Origin: Desulfosudis oleivorans Hxd3
Lineage (GTDB): Bacteria; Desulfobacterota; Desulfobacteria; Desulfobacterales; Desulfosudaceae
Assembly: GCF_000018405.1 (NCBI RefSeq)
Contig: NC_009943.1
Location: forward strand, 1,987,001 to 2,051,000
Direction: 5' to 3'
Length of the DNA: 64,000 bases
How positions within the stretch are numbered: position 1 is the first letter of the stretch; every line of letters begins with the position of its first letter. Both the position numbers and the translations under genes were made by a program. Of the stretch, positions 52,601 through 61,800 are shown piece after piece. Under the pieces are notes generated by a model that saw nothing but the letters and a program-made list of their open reading frames with translations, did no database searches and was not told the DNA's origin.

Positions 52601-52969
52601 GTCGGAGCCGTTGACCATGAAATCATCTGCCGAACAGTCCAGCCCGTCTTTCGTGGAGCGCTGGATAAAGGGGACGGCCAGTGACCAGCCAAGGCCGGCG
52701 ACCCCGTCTTTTGCATAGCTGTTATAGTTGATGGACAGTTGAGGGGCAAGCCCGGCCCGGCCCGGCGGGACCGCAATCGGAATACTGGTGGATGCCGCGC
52801 CGGTGGATGCCATGGTCTGGGGCATGGCCTTGGCGCCGGTGTACAGGTAGGTCATCTCCTGGGTGGTGTCTGAGACATCGGCTGTTGCCGTGCCGGATAC
52901 CAGGCACAATGCAAAGAAAAAAAGTCCGACCAGTAACCATTTGACTGAGGTTTCGATGTGCATCACCAT
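46679..52969 (-). CDS. SpvB/FG-GAP/RHS giant secreted protein with distinct C-terminal tip
   Basis: The 2096-residue protein has a signal peptide (WLLVGLFFFALCLVSGTATA). An SpvB-like beta region (~40-300; GLAPQLSINYNS, AGLGWSLAVP) comes next, then seven FG-GAP/VCBS-type repeats such as GFADFNGDGKQDFWYF (~335-765), and many YD repeats (~950-1790; YEYDELGR-type units). The RHS core closes with YNYNARLYDPAIGLFTRADT and NPLVYVDPSGH near residue 1810. The last ~283 residues are a Gly/Ala-rich hydrophobic stretch followed by an unrecognised polar tip (from CNDMNQTMFD). RHS proteins encapsulate and deliver such tips as toxins. ATG 52969 is chosen for its ribosome site (GAGG) and signal peptide. It follows the beta-helix gene by 73 bases. 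Confidence 0.88.
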   Translation of the reverse strand: MVMHIETSVKWLLVGLFFFALCLVSGTATADVSDTTQEMTYLYTGAKAMPQTMASTGAASTSIPIAVPPGRAGLAPQLSINYNSYAKDGVAGLGWSLAVPFIQRSTKDGLDCSADDFMVNGSDELVPRPGTNTFGAKIEGGFSKYRLWAVNDYWEVTATNGTRYFYGYRDASESANSRLSSAYCNKTVVWYLDYVIDTNGNYMTFDYIIDENTVYIYQIKYTGNANTFDAPKNSVIFGYEIRPDKPHVYPFNDDARMQKRMTAIKVKGNNRAVRKYVLGYDNPETGMYTGRSLLTSVTQYGYDNDGIEHALPAQTFEYYEEQADYRAANEWVSGGPWAQVPYSQPYGFADFNGDNRADFWYVPISGPLEIWVRLANAAGDGFKTASKWATMDNIIGGGDSFWSPTFLMALECKGFADLDRDGKLDLWYLRYATDQEFQCTDGFCLPVYPLNVELVVCLSTGSDFGAPQQWASFTPMPTPLTGSFGFDPESGRRFSNCRGMDDINGDGMQDFWFVTNERKVLVGFSDGSSFGSVTQRTTLPAGSQNNYTGGYLHGFADLNGDGKADLWDIYVSPDTNAYGLYARLSQGETFGPRKRWHDLGYVTWAWTSLLQWWRGFADFNGDGKQDFWYFPSNDGQPVPYGSIRIALSSGDPDVGFVQESTWASYTPTANNRAGFGFADIDGDGKADFFRSDNAENIIKVRQSTGYDFKPLAAWATLPTYIPDCNRHFADFNGDGKLDYWYLYAGVHVGLSRTNPVGLLKEIDNGMGGTFTLDYTPSSAYDNLCLPMVLQTVSSITADDGRGNTYTTSYDYEDGYYDYPDKEFRGFRYSMQTGPDGTFQKTKFIIDDTWLKNRINWAKTWSPLANPDVNDPISDVDYSWEKTFLNTEETCAFVYLWKTRVDTTVGGVSSFTRDLTTYQDTLSSGFFDLSTTVSTCGSDGVNFETITTTKTLENQGGWTWRVAEETLSGNQSGLKRQTTYTYDSNGNLETKTLYNDTGTSPMFSYTYDAYGNLETETDAENNPPTVFEYDATTHTFPTRIIAPSTNGVSHVIEKTYDLRRGKVKTETDENGHTTTYHYDPFGRTERIDAPPNTAGQFGQIAYIYDDDAATRKVISLVKEDANDVWVKDGNGGVGYEGYISDSIYAYAWMDGLGRRIKTKTKGIKLVEGQPTATAVLTDFYYDAYGRQNLVKGPYFNGDEPYPQVQTYYDPDMPQKPVKIETWDSALGAIATNFSYSGLATTITDPDGGKKTDIKDCRGNLIGVVEYNDSGAQYYTTYEYNAVGELTRVEDHLGNVTSIEYNTLGQKTSMNDPDMGEWFYTYTPNGSLDTQTDPMGQAVSFEYDELGRVTDKIYSANGNNVTYAYDTGTNGIGRLYQVSNFVSTLAPYVITTYDAYDQMGNPVQVTQEMAKAGSTPRTYTSGASYDITGRPQEVYYPDGFWVGYDYYANTGLLKEVKGAYDLNPHTYAAYADYDPSGRIKQMGFGNEVYHTYTYDQSSRRLVGFVTEDKNDPQQPIILQHRTYTYSKAGDVTSIADGLLGMTYHYTYDKLHRLTSETVTGNVPSIITQASVMNFDDYASGPAAHGVDTLTLDSMTQTGQEYGYNYDATGNMISAPDFTDPNQPATRSIEYNADGMPVYVGHSAHGATEIAYDGDGARAIKASGIHDIYYVTGSFQVEESSGAAVRTTKYIFAGNARIAMIATVGAADTTRYFHTDHLGSTTVLTDETGQVAYGFGYLPYGLDREPGTNDPTPYKFTGQEQDSETGLYNYNARLYDPAIGLFTRADTIVPNFADPQTLNRYTYCRNNPLVYVDPSGHVFGIDDAIIIAAVVKGAAYGAAINATVAAATGGDIGQAALTGAIQGAIFGGIHCIPGMGEGVNAFSAAKQATVHFMGGMVGGGISAAVTGGDVGQGAVIGGLSAGVGKFAGMKYLDGENWGVQLGGRSLLGGTFGGVAAEMSGGDFGDGFVQGARMAAIAMICNDMNQTMFDSLSKLWWNDGKNNNDPRMNPYARKKPYEGTYEGGIDAIGAIGEAIKPDMEGMAARIQWQLKVSGLEEAINAGPLHPLHWEQTALWGFSGIWLRQDYYLNEPWGHTVSGSH

Positions 52970-53042
52970 TGGTCCCGTTCCTCTATATGTGTTTAATTTT
53001 TGTTTCCAATACGTTAAATATACCTTCAATAATATTACTTCA

Positions 53043-56000
53043 TTACTTCAGCCGAATTATGGACCTTATCCTTCCAAGCTCGTCATACTCGTAATATGTA
53101 CCCATGGTTCCGGGGCAGCCGACCGGTACAAGGGTGTCGTCGGAGTCAATTGGGCTGCTGCCGAACCTACTCTCAACACAGTCCGATATCCCGTCTCCGT
53201 CATAGTCGTTGGTGTTGGCAAGGTTACTGTCGTCAACGCCGGGGTTATAACCGATCAGATATTCCCAGAGATTGAAGATAGTATCACCGTCCGGGTCGTC
53301 ATATGTCCCGTAGGTGGTGGTCCCCAGGTGTGTCGTTTCCCAGTCGTCGGGCATATAGTCTTCATCGTTGTCGTTGGGAACAAAAAACTCGTATGCGCCG
53401 ATGTCGACAATGGCGTATTTCGGTCGGGGTGTGTCTTCAATATCGTCCGTCGGTGCGCCTGTGGAGATTCCTGCATTGATACACGGTGAGCCGTAGAGGG
53501 GATAATATCCTGTATCAGCCGATATCTTCGGGTCTTTGGTGATGTTCCCGTTTACGCCATTATAACTGCTGTTACTGATGATACAGTGGGAGATAATGGG
53601 GGTGGAATGGAATGGGAGAAAATTTCCTCCCCAGATTACAGAGTTGATGAATTCAGGGTTTTGGCCTTCTGTTTGTGAACAATACACCTGGGAATTTACC
53701 CCTGCTGAGCTGTTGTCTAAAATAGTACAGTTGATGATGACAGGGCCAGCGTATGAGCAACTAAGGCCGCCGCCGTCTCCTTCGGAATAATTGTTTGCAA
53801 TAATCGTGTTGATAACTGCAGGACCAGAGGCAGCATCGCAGCTTATACCGCCGCCATCATCCGTTGCCGCGTTATTCGTAAGAATGCACTTTGAAATGGA
53901 CGGGGAAGAACCATTGGTGCAATATATCCCGCCACCGGAATCCTGGACCGAACCGTTCTGGATTGTAATGCCGGACAGAATCGTCTCCGGCGTTTCACCT
54001 GAATGGAAATAAAACCCCCGACCGTCATTCTGGCAATCAATAATGCAGGTTGTGGGCCCATTTTCTGACGTTACGAGGATTGGTTTGCCACTGAGGTCCA
54101 GGTTTTTATTCCCAACTCCGGTGTAGGTACCATCGGTGAGAATAACCGTATCATCGTCAAACGATTGATCGATGGCGGTCTGTATAGAACCTCCAGGAGA
54201 CACAATGAGGGGCCTGGGGTTGGTACCCTGCAAATATTCTTCAAGGTTGGTTCGGCCGTCATTGTCCGGATCATCTGCAGGCAGGCTTTCAAGAGAACCA
54301 AACCATGTCATTTCCCAAGGATCTGACAGTCCGTCTTCATCCGTATCAATAAAATAGTATTCATCCGCCCCAATATCGCAACCACTGCCGACTGGCCTGG
54401 TGTCGTCATCAATATCCGTGGCCGGGGCGCCGGTCATGGTGCCGGCATTAATGCATGGGGATGTTGCTTTCAGGTGGAAGTTCGCCTTGAGCATAGGGTC
54501 TGCATCAATGTTACCATCCCCCGCATAGCCCCCGGTTATGTTGCAATATGTGACGATGGGGGTGCAGAACCCTACGGAAAATCCGTCTCGAATAATGGTG
54601 TTTGTAAATACGGGCGGAACGTCTGCATGTTTCAGGTAAACTTGAGGGCCTTTGCTTCCTGCTGTGTTGTTGACGATCGTACAGTTGGTTACCGTCAACT
54701 CGCCGAATTGACTTCCGAGACCACCGCCGTGGTATGCGGCCTGATTGCTGGTAATAATACAATTTATGATTGCAGGGCGGGTATCTCTATCTGCACAATA
54801 TATCCCGCCACCGGTGTCGGATGCGGTGTTGTTTTGGATAATACAGTTTTTAATTGTGGGAGAAGAGGCGCCGACGCAGGATATGCCGCCGCCATTAGTG
54901 GCAGACCCTCTTTTGATGGTAACTCCGGAGAGAACCGAGTCCGAGGTCTCGCCTGAATGGAAATAAAACCCTCTCCCATTGCTCCGGCAGTCGATAAAAC
55001 AGGCGGTGGGACCGTTCGCGGATCGAACAGTGATCGCTTTATTTTTAAAGTCTATGCCCCATTCATAATATGTGCCATCCTCAACAACAATCACATCGCC
55101 GTTTATTGCCAGATCAATGGCGGCCTGAATAGATTCGCCGGGAGATACGGTGATGGGTGCCGGGTGGGTCCCCTGTTCATACTCTTCGAGGTTGGTTAGG
55201 CCGTCATTGTCCGGGTCATCGCTTGCTCCATAATCAAGAGAACCAAACCATGTCATCTCCCAAGTATCGGACAGGCCATCTCCATCATTATCGACAAAGC
55301 AGGATTCACCAGAACAGTATTCATCTGCTCCGATATCCACACCGTTCCCGTCCGGCCTGGTATCTCTGTCAATATCGATTGCCGGGGCATCGAGCAATGT
55401 GCCGGCATCAATACAGGGGGATCCCTCTTGCAGGTGAAAATCCGCCTTAAGCATAGGGTCTGCGTCGATGTTGCCGTCTCCGGTGTAGCCGCCGGTGATA
55501 TTGCAATATGTAACAATTGGAGTGCATCTATCTATGTAAAATTCGCCTCGAATGATCGTATTTGTAAACACAGGTTGAACATCTGATTGATGCAGGAAAA
55601 CTTGTGAGCCATAGTCACCTGTTGTATTGTTGACAACAGTGCAATTCACAACTGTTATAGTACCCTTTTTGCATCCAATACCACCACCGGAAACCGATAC
55701 GTTGTTAGTAATAATACAGTTTATTATTGTAGGGTTGGCATTCTCCCCGGAAAAGACTCCTCCCCCGTGTTTTGATGCGGTGTTGTTTTGAATAATACAG
55801 TTTTTAATGGTTGGGGAAGACGGATCGCATGAGATACCGCCACCGTATGTTGTCGAGCCATTCATTATTGTGAAACCATCCAAAATAGAGGTCGAAGTCT
55901 CACCAGAATGGAAATAAAATCCTCTATCGTAACCTTGACAATTGATAATACAGGCTGTGGGCCCATGATCGGATCGAACGTTAATAGCCTTGCCATTAAA

Positions 56001-58274
56001 GTCTATATCCCCCTCATAATATATGCCATCTGCAACAATGATTGTATCGCCGTCTAATGCCTGATCAATGGCTGCCTGTATAGAATCACCAGGAGATACG
56101 GTAATGTAAACCGGTCGGGTTCCCTGATTATACTCTTCAAGGTTTGTCAGGCCGTCATTATCCGGATCATCAATCGGACCATACTCAAGAGAACCAAACC
56201 ATCTGATTTCCCAGTCATCTGACAGGCCATCTTCGTCGGTATCAATGAAAAGGTATTCATCCGCCCCTATATCGATCCCACTGCCCTCCGGTCTGATATC
56301 CCCGTCAATATCGGTTGTCGGTGCGTCCGTCAGGGTGCCGGCATCAATGCAGGGGGAACCCTCCTGGAGGTGAAAGTCAGCGGTCAGCATGGGGTCGGCG
56401 TTGATGTTTCCTTCTCCACTGTAACCACCGGCAATGTTGCAATAGGTGACAGTCGGTGTGCAGTTGTACTTGAAAAAGTCACTACCGATAATTGAATTCT
56501 TGAACACAGAGGAGGATTGGATCAGAAATACTTGATCACCATAAGCTGATGCAGTGTTATCAACGATGGTGCAGTTTACGACAGTCGCTTTACTGCCGTC
56601 CTGACAACCGATACCACCGCCGCTGCCCTGGGACTGGTTATCTGTGATAATACAATTTGTAACTATTGGATGTGTGCCTGAATCGTCGCAAAAAATACCG
56701 GCGCCATCGTCAGAACAAGTATTCTCTTTGACAATACAACCAGATATTATCGGAGCAGAACCGTTTTCACAGGCAATACCACCGCCATCATCGGAGGCTG
56801 AGTTGTTTCTGACTATACAATGTTTAATTGTCGGTGAAGCCCCCTGGTCACAAGATATACCGCCGCCATCGCCTGCTGAGCCGTTTTGAATGGTAAATCC
56901 CGAAAGAACCGAAGTTGCTGTTTCACCTGAATGGAAATAGAACCCCCGGCCACTGCTTTGGCAATCGATAATACAGGCGGCCGGGCCATTCTCTGATCGA
57001 ACGATAATGGCTTTGCCGTTAAAGTCTATGTTTACGTTGCCGGTACCGGTGTAAGTCCCGTCGGAAACAATGATGGTGTCTCCGTTTGACGCCTGATCAA
57101 TGGCCGCCTGAATCGAACCGCCGGGCGATACAATAATAGGTGTCGCGTTCGGGTTGGTTCCCAGGTTATATTCTTCAAGGTTTGTCAGGCCGTCATTATC
57201 CGGGTCGTCATTTGGCCCATATTCAAGGGAGCCGAACCATGTCATCTCCCATGCATCTGACAGGCCGTCTTCGTCGATATCAATGAGAAGGTGTTCATCC
57301 GCCCCTATATCGATCCCACTGCCCGCTGGCCTGGTATCGCCGTCAATATCGGTTGCCGGGGCACCGGTTGAAGTGCCGGCATCAATACAGGGGGAGCCTT
57401 CCTGAAGGTGGAAGTCAGCGGTCAGCATGGGGTCAGCATCGATATTGCCTTCTCCAGTGTAGCCCCCATCAATATTACAGTATGTCACAGCCGGGGTGCA
57501 GTTGGCCTTATAGAAGCCGGTCCCGATGATGGCGTTTTTAAATACAACTCCAGACTGAGCGTTATATAAAAATACTTGAGCCCCAGCGCTATTTGCGGTG
57601 TTACGGACAATGGTACAGTTAAGGACCGTTATTTTGCCATCTTTACAACCGGTTCCGCCTCCCGATGAGTCGGCATGGTTGTTGGTAATAATGCAATTTA
57701 TGAGTGAAGGGTTTGTGCCACTGTCTTGGCCGTAAACACCCGCCCCATCATCGCCGGATGTGTTGTCTTGAATGACGCAATTTTTTATAACCGGGGCAGC
57801 CCCATTTTCGCAACAGATACCTCCGCCATCATCTGACGCGCTGTTGTCCTGAATAATACAGTTTTCAATAGTGGGAGACGCACCATAATCGCAGGAGATA
57901 CCACCACCGTCGTCTGCCGAGCCGTTTGTTATTGTAAATCCACTGAGTAAGGAATCTGATGTCTCATTGGAATCAAATAGAAACCCTCTGCCGCTGCTCT
58001 GGCAGTCGATGATGCAGGCGGTGGGTCCGTTTTCTGAAATAACGGTGATGGCCTTGCCGTTAAAGTCGATGTTTAGGTTTCCGGTGCCGGTGTAGGTGCC
58101 GTCTGCCACCAACACCGTGTCGCCGGACACGGCCTGGTCAATAGCCGCCTGAATGGAGCCACCTGGCTGAACATTAATTGTGGCGGCAAAGGCTGTAACG
58201 GACAGGAAAATGCCGAATATTGTAAGAATAAAAAGTATCGGTGTGAAAAGACATCGGTTGGTTTTTGATCTCAA
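53043..58274 (-). CDS. Giant secreted beta-helix protein with five modules and a terminal YD motif
   Basis: The ~1743-residue protein has a signal peptide (LFTPILFILTIFGIFLSVTAFA). Five modules of about 330 residues each begin with VSPGGSIQAAIDQA, continue as GGGISC/PTIKNCIIQNN-type right-handed beta-helix turns, and close with Asp-rich calcium-binding-type linkers (DTDEDGLSDDWE; DDPDNDGLTNLEEY). It is probably a surface or extracellular polysaccharide- or host-binding protein. The last ~17 residues are a YD repeat (YYEYDELGRIRSIIR), the motif of the next gene. Start: TTG 58274 follows GGAGGGGAG, with ATGs at 58292 and 58310 as alternatives lacking ribosome sites. No autotransporter domain or sorting motif is seen. 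Confidence 0.82.
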   Translation of the reverse strand: MRSKTNRCLFTPILFILTIFGIFLSVTAFAATINVQPGGSIQAAIDQAVSGDTVLVADGTYTGTGNLNIDFNGKAITVISENGPTACIIDCQSSGRGFLFDSNETSDSLLSGFTITNGSADDGGGISCDYGASPTIENCIIQDNSASDDGGGICCENGAAPVIKNCVIQDNTSGDDGAGVYGQDSGTNPSLINCIITNNHADSSGGGTGCKDGKITVLNCTIVRNTANSAGAQVFLYNAQSGVVFKNAIIGTGFYKANCTPAVTYCNIDGGYTGEGNIDADPMLTADFHLQEGSPCIDAGTSTGAPATDIDGDTRPAGSGIDIGADEHLLIDIDEDGLSDAWEMTWFGSLEYGPNDDPDNDGLTNLEEYNLGTNPNATPIIVSPGGSIQAAIDQASNGDTIIVSDGTYTGTGNVNIDFNGKAIIVRSENGPAACIIDCQSSGRGFYFHSGETATSVLSGFTIQNGSAGDGGGISCDQGASPTIKHCIVRNNSASDDGGGIACENGSAPIISGCIVKENTCSDDGAGIFCDDSGTHPIVTNCIITDNQSQGSGGGIGCQDGSKATVVNCTIVDNTASAYGDQVFLIQSSSVFKNSIIGSDFFKYNCTPTVTYCNIAGGYSGEGNINADPMLTADFHLQEGSPCIDAGTLTDAPTTDIDGDIRPEGSGIDIGADEYLFIDTDEDGLSDDWEIRWFGSLEYGPIDDPDNDGLTNLEEYNQGTRPVYITVSPGDSIQAAIDQALDGDTIIVADGIYYEGDIDFNGKAINVRSDHGPTACIINCQGYDRGFYFHSGETSTSILDGFTIMNGSTTYGGGISCDPSSPTIKNCIIQNNTASKHGGGVFSGENANPTIINCIITNNVSVSGGGIGCKKGTITVVNCTVVNNTTGDYGSQVFLHQSDVQPVFTNTIIRGEFYIDRCTPIVTYCNITGGYTGDGNIDADPMLKADFHLQEGSPCIDAGTLLDAPAIDIDRDTRPDGNGVDIGADEYCSGESCFVDNDGDGLSDTWEMTWFGSLDYGASDDPDNDGLTNLEEYEQGTHPAPITVSPGESIQAAIDLAINGDVIVVEDGTYYEWGIDFKNKAITVRSANGPTACFIDCRSNGRGFYFHSGETSDSVLSGVTIKRGSATNGGGISCVGASSPTIKNCIIQNNTASDTGGGIYCADRDTRPAIINCIITSNQAAYHGGGLGSQFGELTVTNCTIVNNTAGSKGPQVYLKHADVPPVFTNTIIRDGFSVGFCTPIVTYCNITGGYAGDGNIDADPMLKANFHLKATSPCINAGTMTGAPATDIDDDTRPVGSGCDIGADEYYFIDTDEDGLSDPWEMTWFGSLESLPADDPDNDGRTNLEEYLQGTNPRPLIVSPGGSIQTAIDQSFDDDTVILTDGTYTGVGNKNLDLSGKPILVTSENGPTTCIIDCQNDGRGFYFHSGETPETILSGITIQNGSVQDSGGGIYCTNGSSPSISKCILTNNAATDDGGGISCDAASGPAVINTIIANNYSEGDGGGLSCSYAGPVIINCTILDNSSAGVNSQVYCSQTEGQNPEFINSVIWGGNFLPFHSTPIISHCIISNSSYNGVNGNITKDPKISADTGYYPLYGSPCINAGISTGAPTDDIEDTPRPKYAIVDIGAYEFFVPNDNDEDYMPDDWETTHLGTTTYGTYDDPDGDTIFNLWEYLIGYNPGVDDSNLANTNDYDGDGISDCVESRFGSSPIDSDDTLVPVGCPGTMGTYYEYDELGRIRSIIRLK

Positions 58275-58760
58275 TTTTTGTCTCCCCTCCATAATTAGAG
58301 AGTTATACATTGTATAGTAATATTATAAGACCATGGAATATATGGCTTATAAAGCCATTTATCGCAGGCCCAATAGAACTGATTTTACTGCCGTGTATCT
58401 GAAGCGAGAACTTCCCCTGCCTTAAACAAAGATTATGCAAACCACCTTCATTTAGTTAAGTCAAGAAAAAAATTCAGGCTGAGCATTAAATTTTACTGCA
58501 TGGGGTGTTTTTGCCGAAAAAAATCAAGCTATTTATGCTTCGGGAAAGACGGTTTTTGACTTGGGGGATTTTTGCCTGGGATTCACAAATTGTGGCCGGG
58601 CAAATCAGGCTTTGGCGGGGAACCGATTTGATGACGACTTTGATATGGCCGGCCTTGCGCGGGGACAAAGGAAAGGGGCTGCCTTTTTCAATGGTTGACA
58701 TCAGGGTGGAAAGGCTGCACCATGCCGGTGCGGCGGTAAAGGCGGGGTGGTGAAAAGCAA
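58275..58760. other. Gap between the beta-helix gene and tRNA-Thr
   Basis: The 486-base gap contains a palindrome at 58342-58358 and an AT-rich stretch with TATAAT on the minus strand near 58325, a possible -10 for the beta-helix gene. At 58486-58753 both strands stay open (71 and 82 codons), neither with a convincing start. I annotate no gene there. Confidence 0.45.
58342..58358. promoter_or_regulatory. 17-bp palindrome upstream of the beta-helix gene
   Basis: ATGGCTT-ATA-AAGCCAT is a perfect 7-3-7 dyad about 70 bases upstream of the preferred start, close to a TATAAT on the coding strand. It is a candidate operator. Confidence 0.4.
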
Positions 58761-58836
58761 TGGAGCCACCGAGGAGAGTCGAACTCCTGACCTACGCATT
58801 ACGAGTGCGTCGCTCTGCCAACTGAGCTACGGTGGC
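58761..58836 (-). tRNA. tRNA-Thr (anticodon CGT)
   Basis: On the minus strand the sequence folds as a 76-nt tRNA: acceptor GCCACCG/CGGTGGC, D arm GCTC...GAGC, anticodon stem ACGCA/TGCGT with loop CTCGTAA (anticodon CGT, reading ACG), variable AGGTC and T arm AGGAG-TTCGACT-CTCCT. The 3' CCA is encoded. No integrase lies beside it. Confidence 0.95.
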
Positions 58837-58872
58837 CGGTTGAGATAAATATTCAGGGAACCTATCGCGGGC

Positions 58873-61800
58873 ATGGTCCAAAATCAAGAAAAAAAAATTC
58901 TCCCCGTTCTGGTCGACCGGTTGGAAACCGGTGCGGGCGAGGTGGTGTGTGCCGGCGTGGGCAAGGGGGCCGACGCCTTTATGGTCTCCCGTATCGGCCA
59001 GACACTGAATGTCCCCGTGCTGGTGGTCACCGCTTCCGCAAGGGAAGCCCAGCGGTTTACCGAAGACGCCCGGTTCTTTCAGCCCGCCGATGCCCGGGCG
59101 GAGGTGGCGCTGTTTCCCTCCTACACGGTGATGCCCTATCGCCCGGTGGCCTATCACAACCGGACCGCGGCTGAGCGCATTCAACTGCTCTACGGCATGT
59201 CGGAAGGACTTGCCCCGGCCGTCCTTGTCCTGGCCGTTGACGCGCTGTTGCAGAAAACCATTCCTCCCGGGGACCTGTGTGAGTTCGCCCAGACCGTAAG
59301 CGAAGGGGAAAGCCTTGACCCCACCGCGCTGGCGGAAAAGCTGGTTGCCGGCGGCTATACACGGACCGCCATCGTGGAGGAGCCCGGTGACTTTTCGATC
59401 CGCGGCGGTATTGTCGATCTTTTTTCCCCGTTTCACGAGGCCCCGGCCCGTATCGATCTGTTCGGCGATACCGTGGAGTCGATCCATTTTTTTTCCCCGG
59501 TCACCCAGCGGCGGGGCCGTCCCACCAGCGGCATCACCCTGCTGCCGGCCAGAGAGACTGTTCTGGCAAAAGACCGTATCGGCCGGCTGATCGCCGCGGT
59601 CAAAAAACGGTCCGCGGAGTTAAACCTTCCGGTCTCCGTAAGCAGGGACATCATCGACCGGATGGAGCAGGGGACTGACACGGAAGGCATGGAAAGCCTG
59701 ATGCCCCTGGTGTACGAGACCCCGGCCACGCTTTTTGACTATCTGCCGGGAAAAACGCTTCTGGTCATGGTGGACCCCGGCATGATTGCCGAAAAAGCTG
59801 AAAACCACGGGCGACTGGCAACCGAACTTTACGAGACCGCCAGGGAAGAGGGAAGGTGGTGTGTGCCGCCGGATGCCCTGTACCTCGACTGGCAGGCAGT
59901 GCAAAAAGAGGCATTCAAAAAGCCGCTGCTCTCTTTTCCCGTGCTGCCGGTCTCTGCCACGCCGGAGGATGGTGACAACACGCCTGTGGTGGAAACGGCG
60001 GGGGTGACGGACAACAGCGCGGTCACCCTGATGCTGCGCACCCAGCCCCGGGACACCGATACCGTACTAACGCCCCTGCTGTCATGGATCGAAGAAAACC
60101 GCGGCCTGGGCTGCGTTTCGGTCATCGCCTGCGGGGGCCGGGCCCAGGTGGACCGAATGGCCTATTTTCTTACATCCCACCGGGTGCCCCATGAAAGTTT
60201 AGACGCCTTTTCAAGCATGGGCCGGGGCAGCGACACGGTCTGCCTGGTATCCGGGCAGCTCTCCGCGGGGTTCCGGTTTGCCGCTGAAGGGCTGGCCGTG
60301 ATCACCGACACTGAAATCTTCGGCCGGGTCCGGCACCGGTCTTCGGCCGGCAAGAAGGGGGCCCGGGATGTTTACCTGGACCTGGAAACCCTGAAGCAGG
60401 GGGACCTGGTGGTCCACGTGGACCACGGCATCGGCCGCTACGAAGGTATTCGAAAAGTGACGGTGGAAGGGATTGCCAACGATTTTCTGCTGCTCAGTTA
60501 CAGGGACGGAGACCGGCTCTATCTGTCCGTGGACCGGATGGACATGGCCCGGAAATACGTGGGGGCCGATGATGCCGAAGCCCCCCTGCTGGACAAGATG
60601 GGGGCAAAAACCTGGGGCCGGGTCAAGGCAAAGGCCCGCAAGGAAGCGGAAAAGATCGCCAAAGAGCTGCTGGACCTTTACGCCCGGCGCCGGGTGCAGC
60701 AGGGCCATGGTTTCCATCCGCCGGGCCAGTGGTTTTCCGATTTTGAGGCCGGGTTTGACTTTGAGGAGACCGATGATCAGCTCAAGGTGATCAACGAAGT
60801 CCTTTCAGACATGGCCTCATCCACACCCATGGACCGCCTGGTCTGCGGGGACGTGGGATACGGCAAGACGGAAGTGGCCATGCGCTCCTCGTTTATGTGT
60901 GTCTGCGACGGGTTTCAGGTCGCGGTGCTGGTACCCACCACGGTACTGGCGGAACAGCATTTTGCCACCTTTTCCCGGCGTTTTGCCGGCTATCCCTTCA
61001 ACATTGCCTGCCTGAGCCGTTTCAAGACCCCGGCCCGGCAGAAACAGATTGTTGCCGACCTCAAGGAGGGCCGGGTCGATATTGTCATCGGCACCCACCG
61101 GCTGCTGTCCAAAGATGTGGCCTTCAAACAGCTGGGGCTGGTGATTCTGGATGAGGAGCAGCGCTTCGGGGTGAAGCACAAGGAGACCCTGAAAAAAATG
61201 CGAACCACGGTGGATGTGCTCTCCCTCACCGCCACGCCGATTCCCCGGACCCTTCACATGTCCCTGTCGGGCATGCGGGACATCAGCGTGATCACCACGC
61301 CGCCGGAGCACCGCAAGGCCATCAAGACCTATATTTCGGAGTTTGACGATGCCATCATTCGAACCGCCATTCGCAAGGAGCTGGAGCGGGGCGGGCAGAT
61401 CTATTTTGTTCACAACAATATTCACAAGATCGCGTTTATCGCCGACCATCTTAAAAAGCTGGTGCCCGAGGTAAGGCTGGGCATCGTCCACGGCCGGCTG
61501 GACCAGAACACCCTGGAGACCTGCATGATGCAGTTTGTCAACCGGGAGATCGACATGCTGGTCTGCACGCGCATCATAGAGTCCGGCATCGACATTCCTT
61601 CGGCCAACACCATCTTCATCAACCGGGCCGATATGTTCGGGCTGGCCCAGATTTACCAGCTTCGGGGCAGGGTGGGCCGGTCCGATGAACAGGCCTATGC
61701 CTACCTGTTTATTCCCAGGGAAAGCGCCCTGGGAAAAGACGCCCGCAAGCGGCTCAAGGTGCTGATGGAACACAGCGACCTGGGGTCGGGTTTTCAGATC

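Noticed and set aside
53043..58274. CRISPR-like periodicity in the beta-helix gene
   Set aside because: The period is about 1 kb with coding-type variation and no short identical repeats with unique spacers; it is protein module duplication.
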